Assembly: GCF_000186705.1 (NCBI RefSeq)
Contig: NZ_AEUE01000002.1
Coordinates: 186,001 to 250,000 of the forward strand
Direction of reading: 5' to 3'
Source: Citromicrobium sp. JLT1363
Lineage (GTDB): Bacteria; Pseudomonadota; Alphaproteobacteria; Sphingomonadales; Sphingomonadaceae
DNA length: 64,000 bases
The notes under the pieces were generated by a model that saw only the letters and a list, made by a program, of their open reading frames with translations, was not told the DNA's origin and did not search any database. Shown piece after piece: positions 7,065 to 15,324 of the stretch (positions are counted from its first letter, which is position 1; each line of letters begins with the position of its first letter). The translations under genes were made by a program, and so were the position numbers.

Positions 7065-8317
7065 CAGATGATCCCGACCGCCTTGCCCGCGCGTTCGAAC
7101 ATGCCAAGGATCGTCGAGACCTCTTCCTCGCTATGCTCGGCGCACAGCGAACAGCGCAGCAGCGTCATGTTGGCGGGCGTGGCGGGCGGGCGGGCGAGAT
7201 TGACGTAGAGCCCTTCCTTCAGCAGCGCTTCCCACATCTGCGCGCCCCTGGTCAGGTCGGGCATGATCACCGCGACGATGGCGCTCTGCGGCTCGTCGGT
7301 GCCGAGCTGGAAGCCCAGATCCTTGAGGCCGGAGTGCAGCCGCTTGGAGTTCTCCCACAGGTGCGCGCGCTTGTTCGACCCGTGCATCAGCTTGCGGATC
7401 GAGGTCGCGGCGGTGGCGACCACGCTGGGCGGCAGGCTGGCGGTGAACACGTAGGGGCGGCAGACCAGCCGCATGATCTCGAAATCGGGGTGGTTGGAGA
7501 CGCAGAAGCCGCCCACCGTGCCCACGCTCTTCGAGAAGGTGCCGATCACGAAATCGACATCGTCCAGCACGCCCTGATCCTCGGCCACGCCCCGGCCATG
7601 TTCGCCGATGAAGCCCATCGAATGCGCTTCGTCGACCAGCACCATCGCACCCGCTTCCTTGGAGATGCGGACCATTTCCTTCAGCGGAGCAACGTCGCCG
7701 AGCATCGAATAGACGCCTTCGAGGACGACCAGCTTGCCCGCATCGGCGGGAATGCGCTTGAGCCGCTTTTCCAGCGCCTCGATATCGTTGTGGCGGAAAG
7801 GCACGATCTCCGCCCGGCCCATCGAACAGCCGTCGTAGATCGATGCGTGGCTGTCGATATCCAGCACCACGTAATCGCCCTTGCCGGCGATGGTGGAGAT
7901 GATGCCGAGGTTGGCCTGGTACCCGGTGGAAAAGACCATCGCGTGGTCCATTCCGTAGAATTCCTTGAGCGCGTCCTCGCACTCCTTGTGGCCCTGATAC
8001 GTCCCGTTCAGCACGCGGCTGCCGGTGGTCCCGCTGCCGAATTCCTCCAGCGCCTGCTTGCCCGCCTCGATCACGTCCGGATCGAAGGTCATGCCCATGT
8101 AGTTGTAGGTGCCCAGCAGGATCGTCTCGCGCCCGTTGCAGATTGCGCGGGTGGGGGAGAGGACCTTTTCCATCACAAGATTGAACGGGTCTTCCACCCC
8201 GCTGGCCAGCAGACCCTCGCGCATCTGGATCAGCTCGTCGAACTTGGCGAACAGATCGCCCTTCGCGCGTGCTTCGCGCGTCACCGGCTGGTCCGGCTGG
8301 CTGATACCTTCGCTCAT
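7064..8317 (-). CDS. spt: serine palmitoyltransferase (alpha-oxoamine synthase)
   Basis: The 417-aa PLP enzyme condenses L-serine with an acyl thioester to give 3-oxo-sphinganine, the first step of sphingolipid synthesis. Family marks are NYMGM near residue 70, DSHASIYDGC, VDEAHSMG, and the PLP-lysine loop TFSKSVGTVGG. It could be a related AOS enzyme, but the adjoining dedicated acyl carrier protein is the arrangement described for bacterial Spt, which uses acyl-ACP. The ATG at 8317 overlaps the acpP-like stop as ATGA. Sphingolipids are a hallmark of Sphingomonadales outer membranes, so this supports the taxonomic call. Confidence 0.88.
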   Translation of the reverse strand: MSEGISQPDQPVTREARAKGDLFAKFDELIQMREGLLASGVEDPFNLVMEKVLSPTRAICNGRETILLGTYNYMGMTFDPDVIEAGKQALEEFGSGTTGSRVLNGTYQGHKECEDALKEFYGMDHAMVFSTGYQANLGIISTIAGKGDYVVLDIDSHASIYDGCSMGRAEIVPFRHNDIEALEKRLKRIPADAGKLVVLEGVYSMLGDVAPLKEMVRISKEAGAMVLVDEAHSMGFIGEHGRGVAEDQGVLDDVDFVIGTFSKSVGTVGGFCVSNHPDFEIMRLVCRPYVFTASLPPSVVATAATSIRKLMHGSNKRAHLWENSKRLHSGLKDLGFQLGTDEPQSAIVAVIMPDLTRGAQMWEALLKEGLYVNLARPPATPANMTLLRCSLCAEHSEEEVSTILGMFERAGKAVGII

Positions 8318-8559
8318 TCCGCGTCGACCAGCTTCTTCACCGCATCGACGAGCTGGCCGTAGGTCTCGATCTCGGCCTGCTGGTTCATGCTGATGATGAT
8401 GTCGAATTCGTCCTCGATCGCGGCGACGAAATCCATCACGGTCAGGCTGTCGAACTCCAGGTCGCCCTGGAAGGTGGTGTCGTCGGTAATCGTGACGCCG
8501 TTCTTGTTGAACGGCTCGATCAGGGTGCGGATTCGCCGGTCGATTTCGGCACGGTCCAT
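8314..8559 (-). CDS. acyl carrier protein dedicated to sphingolipid synthesis
   Basis: This 81-aa acidic protein has the phosphopantetheine attachment motif EFDSLTVMDF, with the modified Ser about residue 39. It is distinct from the housekeeping AcpP in sequence and position. Its stop overlaps the serine palmitoyltransferase start, which fits a carrier that delivers the acyl chain to that enzyme. ATG at 8559 follows GAAGGAAT; longer in-frame starts upstream give an Arg/Pro-rich sequence unlike any ACP. Confidence 0.88.
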   Translation of the reverse strand: MDRAEIDRRIRTLIEPFNKNGVTITDDTTFQGDLEFDSLTVMDFVAAIEDEFDIIISMNQQAEIETYGQLVDAVKKLVDAE

Positions 8560-8649
8560 AGCGGGATTCCTTCGGTGTCCTCTTGGCGCCGGGCAAAGCT
8601 TGTTAGCCCGGCATTTGTCAAGCGTACCCGCAGGCCGGGTGCGCACGCG

Positions 8650-9018
8650 CTATTCCCCGATGAGCCCCACGACCTTCGCCGAAAAGGGCACGATGGAGAC
8701 GGGCTTGGCGAGATAATCCTCCGCGCCTGCGGCCCGGATGCGCTCCTCGTCCCCCTTGCCGGCATAGGCCGTCACGGCGAGCACGGGCACGCCCGAGAGC
8801 TGCGCGTCGGCCTTCATCTGCGCGATCAGGTCGAGGCCGGAGACATGCGGCAGCTGAATGTCCATGATCGCCAGATCGGGCCGGAAACGGCGGGCCGCCT
8901 CGATCACCGTGTTGCCGTCGGAACAGCCGAGCACCTCGTACCCCTTGGCGCGCAGTACGTCGCAGAACAATTTGCGGTTGAGATCGTTGTCCTCGACAAC
9001 GAGGATACGCTTTGCCAC
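8650..9018 (-). CDS. divK: single-domain response regulator DivK
   Basis: The 122-aa protein is a lone receiver domain with acidic pocket VVEDND, phospho-acceptor Asp53 (IMDIQLP), Thr in VTAYAG and Lys in AKPVS. In alphaproteobacteria DivK connects the PleC/DivJ kinases to the CtrA phosphorelay and sets polarity and division timing. I use GTG at 9018, preceded by GGGAGGTGGCGAGAC, which places Asp at the canonical number. It is divergent from a DUF3572 gene, the usual alphaproteobacterial neighbour. ctrA lies about 35 kb away in the same window. Confidence 0.9.
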   Translation of the reverse strand: MAKRILVVEDNDLNRKLFCDVLRAKGYEVLGCSDGNTVIEAARRFRPDLAIMDIQLPHVSGLDLIAQMKADAQLSGVPVLAVTAYAGKGDEERIRAAGAEDYLAKPVSIVPFSAKVVGLIGE

Positions 9019-9068
9019 GTCTCGCCACCTCCCTAGCTTCCGCCACGAATAGGCCAGCCACCGACCGC

Positions 9069-9365
9069 ATGACAATCACACCGCCCGATAATTCCGAGCA
9101 TGGCGCATCCGGACACGACGGAGCGGAGACGCTGGCCCTGTCCGCACTCGGCTGGATCCTGACCGACGAGAAGCGGGCGGATCGCCTGCTCGCGCTGACC
9201 GGGCTGACGCCGGAAATCCTGCGCGATGGCCTGGGTGAACGCCGCGTGCAGGCCGCCGTGCTCGAATTCCTCGCCGGGCACGAACCCGATCTCGTACTGG
9301 CGGCCGACGCGCTGAACGTGGCGCCCGAAGATATCATTGCAGCCCACCGGAAACTCTCCGCATGA
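9069..9365 (+). CDS. DUF3572 protein
   Basis: The 98-aa protein matches the alphaproteobacterial DUF3572 family: LALSALGWILTDE, then a helical region ending in ALNVAPEDIIAAHR. Function is unknown. It is divergent from divK with a 50-bp shared promoter gap, and its stop overlaps the next ATG as ATGA. The ATG at 9069 is preferred over upstream in-frame codons that would overlap the divK leader. Confidence 0.75.
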   Translation: MTITPPDNSEHGASGHDGAETLALSALGWILTDEKRADRLLALTGLTPEILRDGLGERRVQAAVLEFLAGHEPDLVLAADALNVAPEDIIAAHRKLSA

Positions 9366-10018
9366 ACGCCACTTCCACGCAAGCCGCTTCCACCCAGGCC
9401 CGCCCGCTGGTCATCACCGATTGCGACGAGGTGCTGCTGCGCATGGTCGCCCATTTCCGCGAATGGCTGGGCGAGGCCCACGACATAGACTTCGCCTTCC
9501 AGTCCGATTTCGCCCGCGCGCTGACCCGGCGCGAGGATGGCACGGTGGTGGAGCAAAAAGAGATCTGGCGCCTGCTCAACGCCTTCTTCGATAGCGAGAT
9601 GGACCGGCAGGACCCGGTCGAGGGCGCTATCGAGGCTTACGGCCAGCTCGCCGAGAAAGCGGACGTGGTCGTGCTGACGAACCTGCTCGATCACCGGCAG
9701 GAAGACCGCGCGCGCCAGCTGGCCCGGCACGGGATCGATGCGAAGGTCTACACCAACCAGGGGCCGAAAGGCGGCGCGATCGCCCGCATCGTCGAGGAAT
9801 ACGGCCCCCGGCGCACGGTGTTCATCGACGACCTGTCGCAGCATCACAATTCCGCGCGCGAACTCGCCCCCGATACGCTGCGCCTGCACCTTTGCGGAGA
9901 GCCCGACCTCGCCCCGCATATTGCGTGCGGTGCGAAGGCGGGCGATGCGCACGCGCGGATCGACCGGTGGGACGAAGCCCTGCCATGGATACTGGAAAAC
10001 CTGGAGAAACCCGCATGA
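9362..10018 (+). CDS. HAD-superfamily hydrolase
   Basis: The 218-aa protein has HAD motif I as ITDCDEVLL (Asp20 and Asp22), a Thr in VVLTNLL for motif II, a Lys in GPKGGAI for motif III, and FIDDLSQHHNSA for motif IV. It should be a Mg-dependent phosphatase acting on a small cytoplasmic substrate that I cannot name. It is translationally coupled both ways: ATGA overlap with DUF3572 before it and with the RidA gene after it. Confidence 0.8.
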   Translation: MNATSTQAASTQARPLVITDCDEVLLRMVAHFREWLGEAHDIDFAFQSDFARALTRREDGTVVEQKEIWRLLNAFFDSEMDRQDPVEGAIEAYGQLAEKADVVVLTNLLDHRQEDRARQLARHGIDAKVYTNQGPKGGAIARIVEEYGPRRTVFIDDLSQHHNSARELAPDTLRLHLCGEPDLAPHIACGAKAGDAHARIDRWDEALPWILENLEKPA

Positions 10019-10473
10019 GCATCCAAAGCCGTCTCGACAAGCTCGGCATCACCCTGCCCGAAGCGGCCGCCCCAGTGGCCAGCTACGTGCCCGTCGCCGT
10101 GAGCCGCAACGTCGCCTACATCTCGGGCCAGCTGCCCTTTATCGACGGAGAACTGGTGGTCGGGCGGCTGGGCGAAAACGTGAGCCTTTCGGAAGGGATA
10201 GACGCCGCACGCGCCTGCGGGCTGATGATCCTGGCCCAGTTGCAGAATGCGCGCGTTTCGCTCGACCGGGTGGAGCGGGTCGTGAAACTGGGCGCCTTCG
10301 TAAACTCCACGCCCGATTTCACCGACCAGCCCAAGGTCGCCAATGGCGCGTCCGAACTGATGTTCGACATTTTCGGCGAAGCGGGCCGCCACGCGCGCGC
10401 CGCCGTGGGCGTGCCGGCCCTGCCGCTGGGCGTCGCAGTGGAAATCGACGCGGTGATTGCGCTGACCGACTGA
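10015..10473 (+). CDS. RidA/YjgF-family protein
   Basis: The 152-aa protein belongs to the RidA-like (YjgF/YER057c/UK114) fold: AYISGQLPF near the N-terminus, a long helix with MILAQLQNARVSLDRV, and a C-terminal GVPALPLGVAVEIDAV. The usual catalytic Arg of RidA proper (in the R-x-A-V region) is present as RAAVGVPALP, but the sequence belongs to the longer 150-aa subgroup whose activity is less clear. RidA proteins hydrolyse reactive enamine/imine intermediates. It follows the HAD gene with an ATGA overlap. Confidence 0.82.
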   Translation: MSIQSRLDKLGITLPEAAAPVASYVPVAVSRNVAYISGQLPFIDGELVVGRLGENVSLSEGIDAARACGLMILAQLQNARVSLDRVERVVKLGAFVNSTPDFTDQPKVANGASELMFDIFGEAGRHARAAVGVPALPLGVAVEIDAVIALTD

Positions 10474-10539
10474 TTGCGCCCGCAGGGGCGGGCCAAAGTC
10501 GCCCCTGCACGGCGGCCGGTCGCGGCCTATATTGCGCAG

Positions 10540-11688
10540 ATGGCGGATTTCGAACTCACGGCCCGGATTCATGGCGGCGTTGCAGGGATAGACGCTGGCG
10601 AGTGGGATCGGCTGGCGGGCACGAACAATCCCTTCGTCAGCCACGCGTTTCTCTCTGCCATGGAGGATTCGGGCAGCGTTGGCCCGGGCACGGGGTGGCA
10701 GGCCGCCCCGGTCACGATTGCGGACGACAGCGGTACGATCCACGCCGCTCTGCCAAGCTATCTCAAGATGCACAGCCGGGGCGAATATGTGTTCGATCAG
10801 GGCTGGGCGGATGCCTACGAGCGCGCGGGCGGGCGCTATTACCCCAAGCTGCAGATCGCCGTACCTTTCACGCCTGCGACGGGGCCACGCCTGCTATGCG
10901 GCGAGCGGGAAGGCGAGGAAGCCTTTGCCGCACCGCTGCTGCGCGCAGCGGAGCAGGTATGCCTGGAGCATGGCCTGTCGGGCGCGCACGCCACCTTCAT
11001 CGCGCCCGAGCAGGAGGCGCTGTTCAAGGCGGCGGGCTGGCTGATTCGCAGCGATCTGCAGTTCCACTGGGAAAACCGCGGCTACGCAGATTTCGATGCC
11101 TTTCTCGATTCGCTTGCCAGCCGCAAGCGCAAGAATCTGAGAAAGGAGCGCGCGCGGGCTCGCGAGGCGGTGGAAATCCGCCATCTTACCGGCGCCGACC
11201 TGACCGAGGATGTGTGGGATGCCTTCTGGGAATTCTACCAGGATACCGGGGCGAGAAAGTGGGGCACGCCCTACCTGACGCGCGAGGCATTCACGCTGCT
11301 GGGCGAGCGGATGGCCGAGAAGATCCTGCTGATCTTCGCTTTTCTGGATGGGGAGCCGGTGGCGGGCGCCATGAACGTGATCGGCGAGACCACGCTTTTC
11401 GGGCGCTACTGGGGATGCCGCATGGACATACCCTTCCTGCATTTCGAGTTGTGCTATTATCAGGCGATTGATGCGGCCATCGCGCGCGGCCTATCGCGCG
11501 TCGAGGCAGGGGCGCAGGGCGGGCACAAGCTCGCCCGTGGCTATGCGCCGGTACAGACGCGCTCTGCCCATTTCATCGCCGACCCCGGCTTGCGCGAGGC
11601 GGTGGCGGAATTTCTCGAGCGCGAGGCGCAGGGCATCGACGCGGAGCAGAATTTTCTGGAGGCGCGCACGCCTTTCAAGAATCCCTGA
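10540..11688 (+). CDS. DUF482/FemAB-like GNAT N-acyltransferase
   Basis: The 382-aa protein matches the FemAB-like DUF482 group: NNPFVSHAFLSAMEDSG at the start, a basic loop SRKRKNLRKERARA, and a GNAT-like C-terminal part with RYWGCRMDIPFLHFE and EAGAQGGHKLARGY. Members are presumed to transfer an acyl or aminoacyl group; the acceptor is unknown. I chose ATG at 10540, where homology begins, rather than the in-frame ATG 22 codons upstream. It follows the RidA gene after 66 bp and may share its transcript. Confidence 0.8.
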   Translation: MADFELTARIHGGVAGIDAGEWDRLAGTNNPFVSHAFLSAMEDSGSVGPGTGWQAAPVTIADDSGTIHAALPSYLKMHSRGEYVFDQGWADAYERAGGRYYPKLQIAVPFTPATGPRLLCGEREGEEAFAAPLLRAAEQVCLEHGLSGAHATFIAPEQEALFKAAGWLIRSDLQFHWENRGYADFDAFLDSLASRKRKNLRKERARAREAVEIRHLTGADLTEDVWDAFWEFYQDTGARKWGTPYLTREAFTLLGERMAEKILLIFAFLDGEPVAGAMNVIGETTLFGRYWGCRMDIPFLHFELCYYQAIDAAIARGLSRVEAGAQGGHKLARGYAPVQTRSAHFIADPGLREAVAEFLEREAQGIDAEQNFLEARTPFKNP

Positions 11689-11692
11689 TAGG

Positions 11693-12019
11693 TCAGGCAA
11701 CCCGGCGGTGGTCGCTGAGCCACTGCCGCGCACGGCGCTGCGCTTCGGCGATTTCGCGCGCGGTCATCTCGTCGGAAATGTCGGCCCGGCACCAGGCGGC
11801 TTCCTGATGGCCCTGAGCTGCGGCGAGATTGAACCACTGGTGCGCCTCTATCAGGTCGCAGTCGAGCCCGTGCCCGCCAGTCGACCAGATCACGCCCAGT
11901 TCGTAGCAGGCTTCCGCATCGCCCTGGGTGGCGTCGCCGATCAGCCGGGCAATGGTGATGTCGGCAATATTGGCCGGCGCCGGTTGGGCATCGGCAGTCT
12001 CGATCGCAGTCAGTCGCAT
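11693..12019 (-). CDS. short Sel1-repeat-like protein
   Basis: The 108-aa protein contains one or two Sel1-type helical repeats (QGDAEACYELGVIWSTGG and EAHQWFNLAAAQGHQEAA), a solenoid used for protein contacts. It has no signal peptide. ATG at 12019 with AGGGGATTTCAC upstream is preferred; an ATG at 12067 would add 16 basic residues. It is convergent with the DUF482 gene. Partner unknown. Confidence 0.65.
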   Translation of the reverse strand: MRLTAIETADAQPAPANIADITIARLIGDATQGDAEACYELGVIWSTGGHGLDCDLIEAHQWFNLAAAQGHQEAAWCRADISDEMTAREIAEAQRRARQWLSDHRRVA

Positions 12020-12094
12020 GTGAAATCCCCTGTCATTCTTGCGTCGTCGTTGTTGCGTCCCCTTCATCGCGGGTTTGGCCCGCAGATTCCTTTC

Positions 12095-12120
12095 AACCCT
12101 CTTATGGTAAACAGAGGGTT
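12095..12120. other. perfect inverted repeat in the 316-bp gap before dksA
   Basis: AACCCTC (12095-12101) and GAGGGTT (12114-12120) form a 7-bp stem with a 12-base loop, 75 bases upstream of the Sel1-like start on the opposite strand. No T-run follows on either side, so an operator or leader hairpin is likelier than a terminator. The rest of 12020-12335 is GC-rich with no convincing gene; it must hold the promoters of the two divergent genes. Confidence 0.3.
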
Positions 12121-12335
12121 AAACCGGGCGCGGATTTCTGCGGCTTCGTGGTGGCAGGCGGGGGCAACAAGCCATTCGCCGCGTGTTCAGCCGCCCGCCC
12201 CCAAAGCGCGTCCGGCAATGGCGCGAGCCGGGATAAGCGCTTGTTCGCCCATGCATGGATGCTAAGAGCCGCGGCGCGAGACCAATGCCGCAAGGCAGGC
12301 GAGAGTCGATTGGACCGAAAAGGGTAAAGGACGAG

Positions 12336-12794
12336 ATGGCCGCGACAGCGCTAAGCGATAGCGAAATCCTTGCCCGGGCCAATCGCGCCCTGCCTGCGGA
12401 TTACACCCCGCAGGACGACGAAGAATACATGAACGAACGGCAGCAGGAGTTCTTCCGCAAGCTGCTGATCGAATGGAAACGCTCGCTCCGTACCGAAGCC
12501 GGCGGCACCCTCCAGAACCTGCAGGAAACGCCGCTGCGCGAACCCGATCTGACCGATCGCGCATCGAGCGAGACCGACTGGGGCATCGAACTGCGCACGC
12601 GCGACCGCCAGCGCAAGCTCATCTCCAAGATCGACGCGGCGCTGCGGCGGATCGATCAGGGCGAATACGGTTACTGCGAAGTCAGCGGCGATCCGATCGG
12701 GCTGCAGCGCCTCATCGCCCGGCCCGTGGCGACCATGACGGTGGAGGCCCAGGAAGCGCACGAGCGGCGCGAGAAGATCTCCCGCAACGATTAA
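12336..12794 (+). CDS. dksA: RNA polymerase-binding transcription factor DksA
   Basis: The 152-aa protein has the DksA coiled coil (about 35-108), including the tip-region acids, and a C-terminal globular end. It binds the RNA polymerase secondary channel and works with ppGpp. Only the first zinc-finger cysteine (Cys114, GYCEVSG) is kept; the other three positions are Ser, Gly/Val and Thr. Alphaproteobacterial DksA proteins commonly lack most of these cysteines, so it should be functional without zinc. ATG at 12336 follows AGGGTAAAGGA. A hairpin with a T-rich tail lies 14 bp after the stop. Confidence 0.9.
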   Translation: MAATALSDSEILARANRALPADYTPQDDEEYMNERQQEFFRKLLIEWKRSLRTEAGGTLQNLQETPLREPDLTDRASSETDWGIELRTRDRQRKLISKIDAALRRIDQGEYGYCEVSGDPIGLQRLIARPVATMTVEAQEAHERREKISRND

Positions 12795-12807
12795 GCGTCC
12801 GTCGCGC

Positions 12808-12840
12808 GGCGCTTAAGTGGGTAAAGCGCCGTTTAAACTT
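12808..12840 (+). terminator. probable intrinsic terminator of dksA
   Basis: GGCGCTT (12808-12814) and AAGCGCC (12824-12830) form a 7-bp stem with a 9-base loop, followed by GTTTAAACTTCTTT. It lies directly after dksA and before the PilZ gene. Confidence 0.55.
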
Positions 12841-12929
12841 CTTTAGGCTGTGTCGGTCTAAAACGGTTTCCGTCCCTTCACGGGGCCAGCCGAGAAACCG
12901 AAACAAGAGCCGAAGGTTACCTACGCTTC

Positions 12930-13307
12930 ATGACTGCCATCGAGACCCGATCGCTGAAGCGCGACAGCCTTTTCCTGTCCGCTGATGTCACGCTTGCCGA
13001 GGGCTCCGTGCCCGTGCGCGTGAAGGTTCGCAACCTGTCCGACGGGGGCATGATGGCCGAGGCCGCGATCAGTGTGGAACGGGGCGCGCGGCTGACGATA
13101 GACCTGCGCAATATCGGCCCGATCAAGGGATCGGTCGCCTGGACGCAGGACAACCGCTTCGGGATCGTGTTCGACGACGAGATCGATTCCAAGAAGGTCC
13201 GCGAGCCCGCTTCCGGCGGCGACAAGACGCCGCGCTATGTCCGCCCGTCTTCCATCGCGCCCGATTCGGCCCGCCAGGTCGACAAGAGCGCTCTTCGCAA
13301 AATCTGA
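12930..13307 (+). CDS. PilZ-domain protein (c-di-GMP binding)
   Basis: The 125-aa protein is a single PilZ domain. It has both ligand motifs: RSLKR (RxxxR form, residues 7-11) and NLSDGG (D/NxSxxG, about 36-41). It should bind cyclic di-GMP and relay it to a partner in motility, adhesion or polysaccharide synthesis. No enzymatic domain is attached. The basic C-terminal tail from about residue 95 is unrelated to the fold. It stands alone, after a terminator-like hairpin. Confidence 0.85.
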   Translation: MTAIETRSLKRDSLFLSADVTLAEGSVPVRVKVRNLSDGGMMAEAAISVERGARLTIDLRNIGPIKGSVAWTQDNRFGIVFDDEIDSKKVREPASGGDKTPRYVRPSSIAPDSARQVDKSALRKI

Positions 13308-13359
13308 AGAATAGCGCGCTGACCCGCGCGCTTCGCCCTGCTAAAGGCCGGGCGTGACC

Positions 13360-14820
13360 ATGCGTTTTGCCCTTACGTGTCTTGCCGGCCTGGCGCTCGC
13401 CGCGTGCAGCGGCAGCAATGACGACGATGGCCTGTCGGTCGTCACCATAGGCCAGCCCGAATCGATCTTCGAGGAAGGCCTTCGCCTGCCGCCCGGCGCG
13501 CAAATGGTCCGCGATGCGACCAGTTCGGGGATCGTGGCGATCAATTCCGAAGGCGAGGTGGTGCCGGCGCTGGGCGAAAGCTGGATCGTCACCGACGACG
13601 GTCGCAGCTTCATCTTCCGCCTGCGGCAGGTGACCTGGTCCGATGGCGATCCGCTCACCGCCGAGCAGGCGCGGGCCAGCCTCGTCAGGACGATCGCCGC
13701 CCTGCAGGGCACCTCGCTCGGCCTCGATCTGCGCAAGGTCGAAGAGATTCGCGCGATGACGGGCCGCGTGATCGAGATCCGGCTGACCGGTCCGATGCCC
13801 GAATTCCTCCAGCTTCTGGCCCAGCCCGAGCTGGCGATCACCCGCGATGGCGAATCGATCGGCCCCATGCGGCTGCAGCGCGAAGGCGATACGGCGATCC
13901 TGGCACCCGTTCCGCCCGAAGAGATGGGGCTGCCCGAACGGGAGGGGGAGGTGCCGGGCGTGCCAATCCGGCTGCGCGCCCTTCCGGGGGAGGAGGCGAA
14001 TGCCGCCTTTGCCGCGGGCGGCGCGGCCGCGCTGCTCGACGGGACGATCTTCACCCTTCCGCTGGCCGATACCGGGCCGCTGGCGCGTGGCACGATCCGG
14101 CTCGATCCCGCGCTGGGCCTGTTCGGCATGATCGTGACCAACGAACAGGGCTTCCTCGCCGAGGTGGAGAACCGCGAAGCGCTGTCCATGGCGGTGGACC
14201 GGGCCGCCCTGCTCGAACAGTTCAGCGTCTCGGGCTGGCAACCCTCGGCGCAGATCGTGCCCGGCGGCCTGCCGGGCAATCCCAACGTGAGAGGAGAGCG
14301 CTGGCCGGGCATGTCGCTCGACCAGCGACGCTTGCAGGCCAGAGCGCGGGTGACGGCGTGGAGCCGGGCAACCGGGCAGAATGCGCGCGTGCGGCTGTGG
14401 CTGCCCGACGGGCCCGGATCGGACCGGCTGATGAATGCGCTGTCGCTCGATTTCGCGACGATCGGCGTGGAGCTGCGCCGGGTCCCGTTCTCGCAGGGGG
14501 CGGACCTGGTGATGATCGACCGGCTGGCTCGCTACCCCGGTGCGCGCTGGTTCCTCAACCAGTTCAACTGCACGCTGCTGCCCGGCCCGTGTTCGCCCGA
14601 TGCCGACGAGCTGGTTACCGAATCGCTGAAGGCCGGCGGCGCCGAAGAAGCGGACAATCTGCTGGCCGAAGCCGAAGGCGCGCTTCTTGCGCGCGAGGCC
14701 TATATACCGCTCGGCGCACCGGTACGCTGGTCGCTGGTGCGCAGCGGGCTGGAAGGTTTTTCGGAAAATTCGTGGTCCCGACATCCGCTTTATGCGTTGG
14801 CTGGGGTAGAGCCATGGTAA
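13360..14820 (+). CDS. extracellular solute-binding lipoprotein (SBP_bac_5 / DppA-OppA type)
   Basis: The 486-aa precursor has a lipoprotein signal peptide ending in ALAAC and the class-C solute-binding fold (LGESWIVTDDGRSFIFRLR, WSDGDPLTA, ESLSMAVDRAAL-like segment near ALSMAVDRAALL). Such proteins hand peptides or other ligands to an ABC importer. No permease or ATPase gene is adjacent, and the protein lacks some usual peptide-binding landmarks, so it may have another role. ATG at 13360 is preferred over GTG two codons earlier. The gene ends 45 bp before a DUF4112 gene. Confidence 0.75.
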   Translation: MRFALTCLAGLALAACSGSNDDDGLSVVTIGQPESIFEEGLRLPPGAQMVRDATSSGIVAINSEGEVVPALGESWIVTDDGRSFIFRLRQVTWSDGDPLTAEQARASLVRTIAALQGTSLGLDLRKVEEIRAMTGRVIEIRLTGPMPEFLQLLAQPELAITRDGESIGPMRLQREGDTAILAPVPPEEMGLPEREGEVPGVPIRLRALPGEEANAAFAAGGAAALLDGTIFTLPLADTGPLARGTIRLDPALGLFGMIVTNEQGFLAEVENREALSMAVDRAALLEQFSVSGWQPSAQIVPGGLPGNPNVRGERWPGMSLDQRRLQARARVTAWSRATGQNARVRLWLPDGPGSDRLMNALSLDFATIGVELRRVPFSQGADLVMIDRLARYPGARWFLNQFNCTLLPGPCSPDADELVTESLKAGGAEEADNLLAEAEGALLAREAYIPLGAPVRWSLVRSGLEGFSENSWSRHPLYALAGVEPW

Positions 14821-14865
14821 ACAGGGGTCGCTGACACAGGGTTTGGGCAATCGGGGACGAATCGA

Positions 14866-15282
14866 ATGGGCGATACGCGCAAGATGAACCTGCTCGGGGT
14901 GGAAGTGCCTGCCGGGAACGATCCGGCATCGGTCTACCGCCGTATCCAGATGATGGAACAGCTGATGGAGCGCAGCATGACGATCCCGGGTATCAACTAC
15001 CCGATCGGGATGGATGCGATCGTCGGCCTGATCCCGGTGCTGGGCGACATCTTCGGGGTCGCCATGGGGACCTACATCGTCTGGGAAGCGCGCAATCTGG
15101 GCATGCCCAAATGGCACATGTCGCGGATGATCGGGAATGTCGCCATCGACGGGGTGATCGGTTTCGTCCCGCTGGTCGGCGATGTGGCCGATGTGGCCTT
15201 CCGGTCGAACACCCGCAATCTCAAGATCGTGAAGAACTACATGTGCAAGCACTACCCGGACGTTGCGGTGGTCGACTGCTGA
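14866..15282 (+). CDS. DUF4112 membrane protein
   Basis: The 138-aa protein has the DUF4112 pattern: two amphipathic/hydrophobic stretches each ending in a G-D pair (VGLIPVLGDIFG at about 52-63 and IGFVPLVGDVADV at about 100-112). It is probably a small inner-membrane protein of unknown function. It lies between the solute-binding lipoprotein and kynA on the same strand with gaps under 50 bp, so shared transcription is possible. Confidence 0.75.
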   Translation: MGDTRKMNLLGVEVPAGNDPASVYRRIQMMEQLMERSMTIPGINYPIGMDAIVGLIPVLGDIFGVAMGTYIVWEARNLGMPKWHMSRMIGNVAIDGVIGFVPLVGDVADVAFRSNTRNLKIVKNYMCKHYPDVAVVDC

Positions 15283-15324
15283 ACCCGTTTTGCGCTGACG
15301 CTCCGAAGCGCTAGGGCAGCGGCC

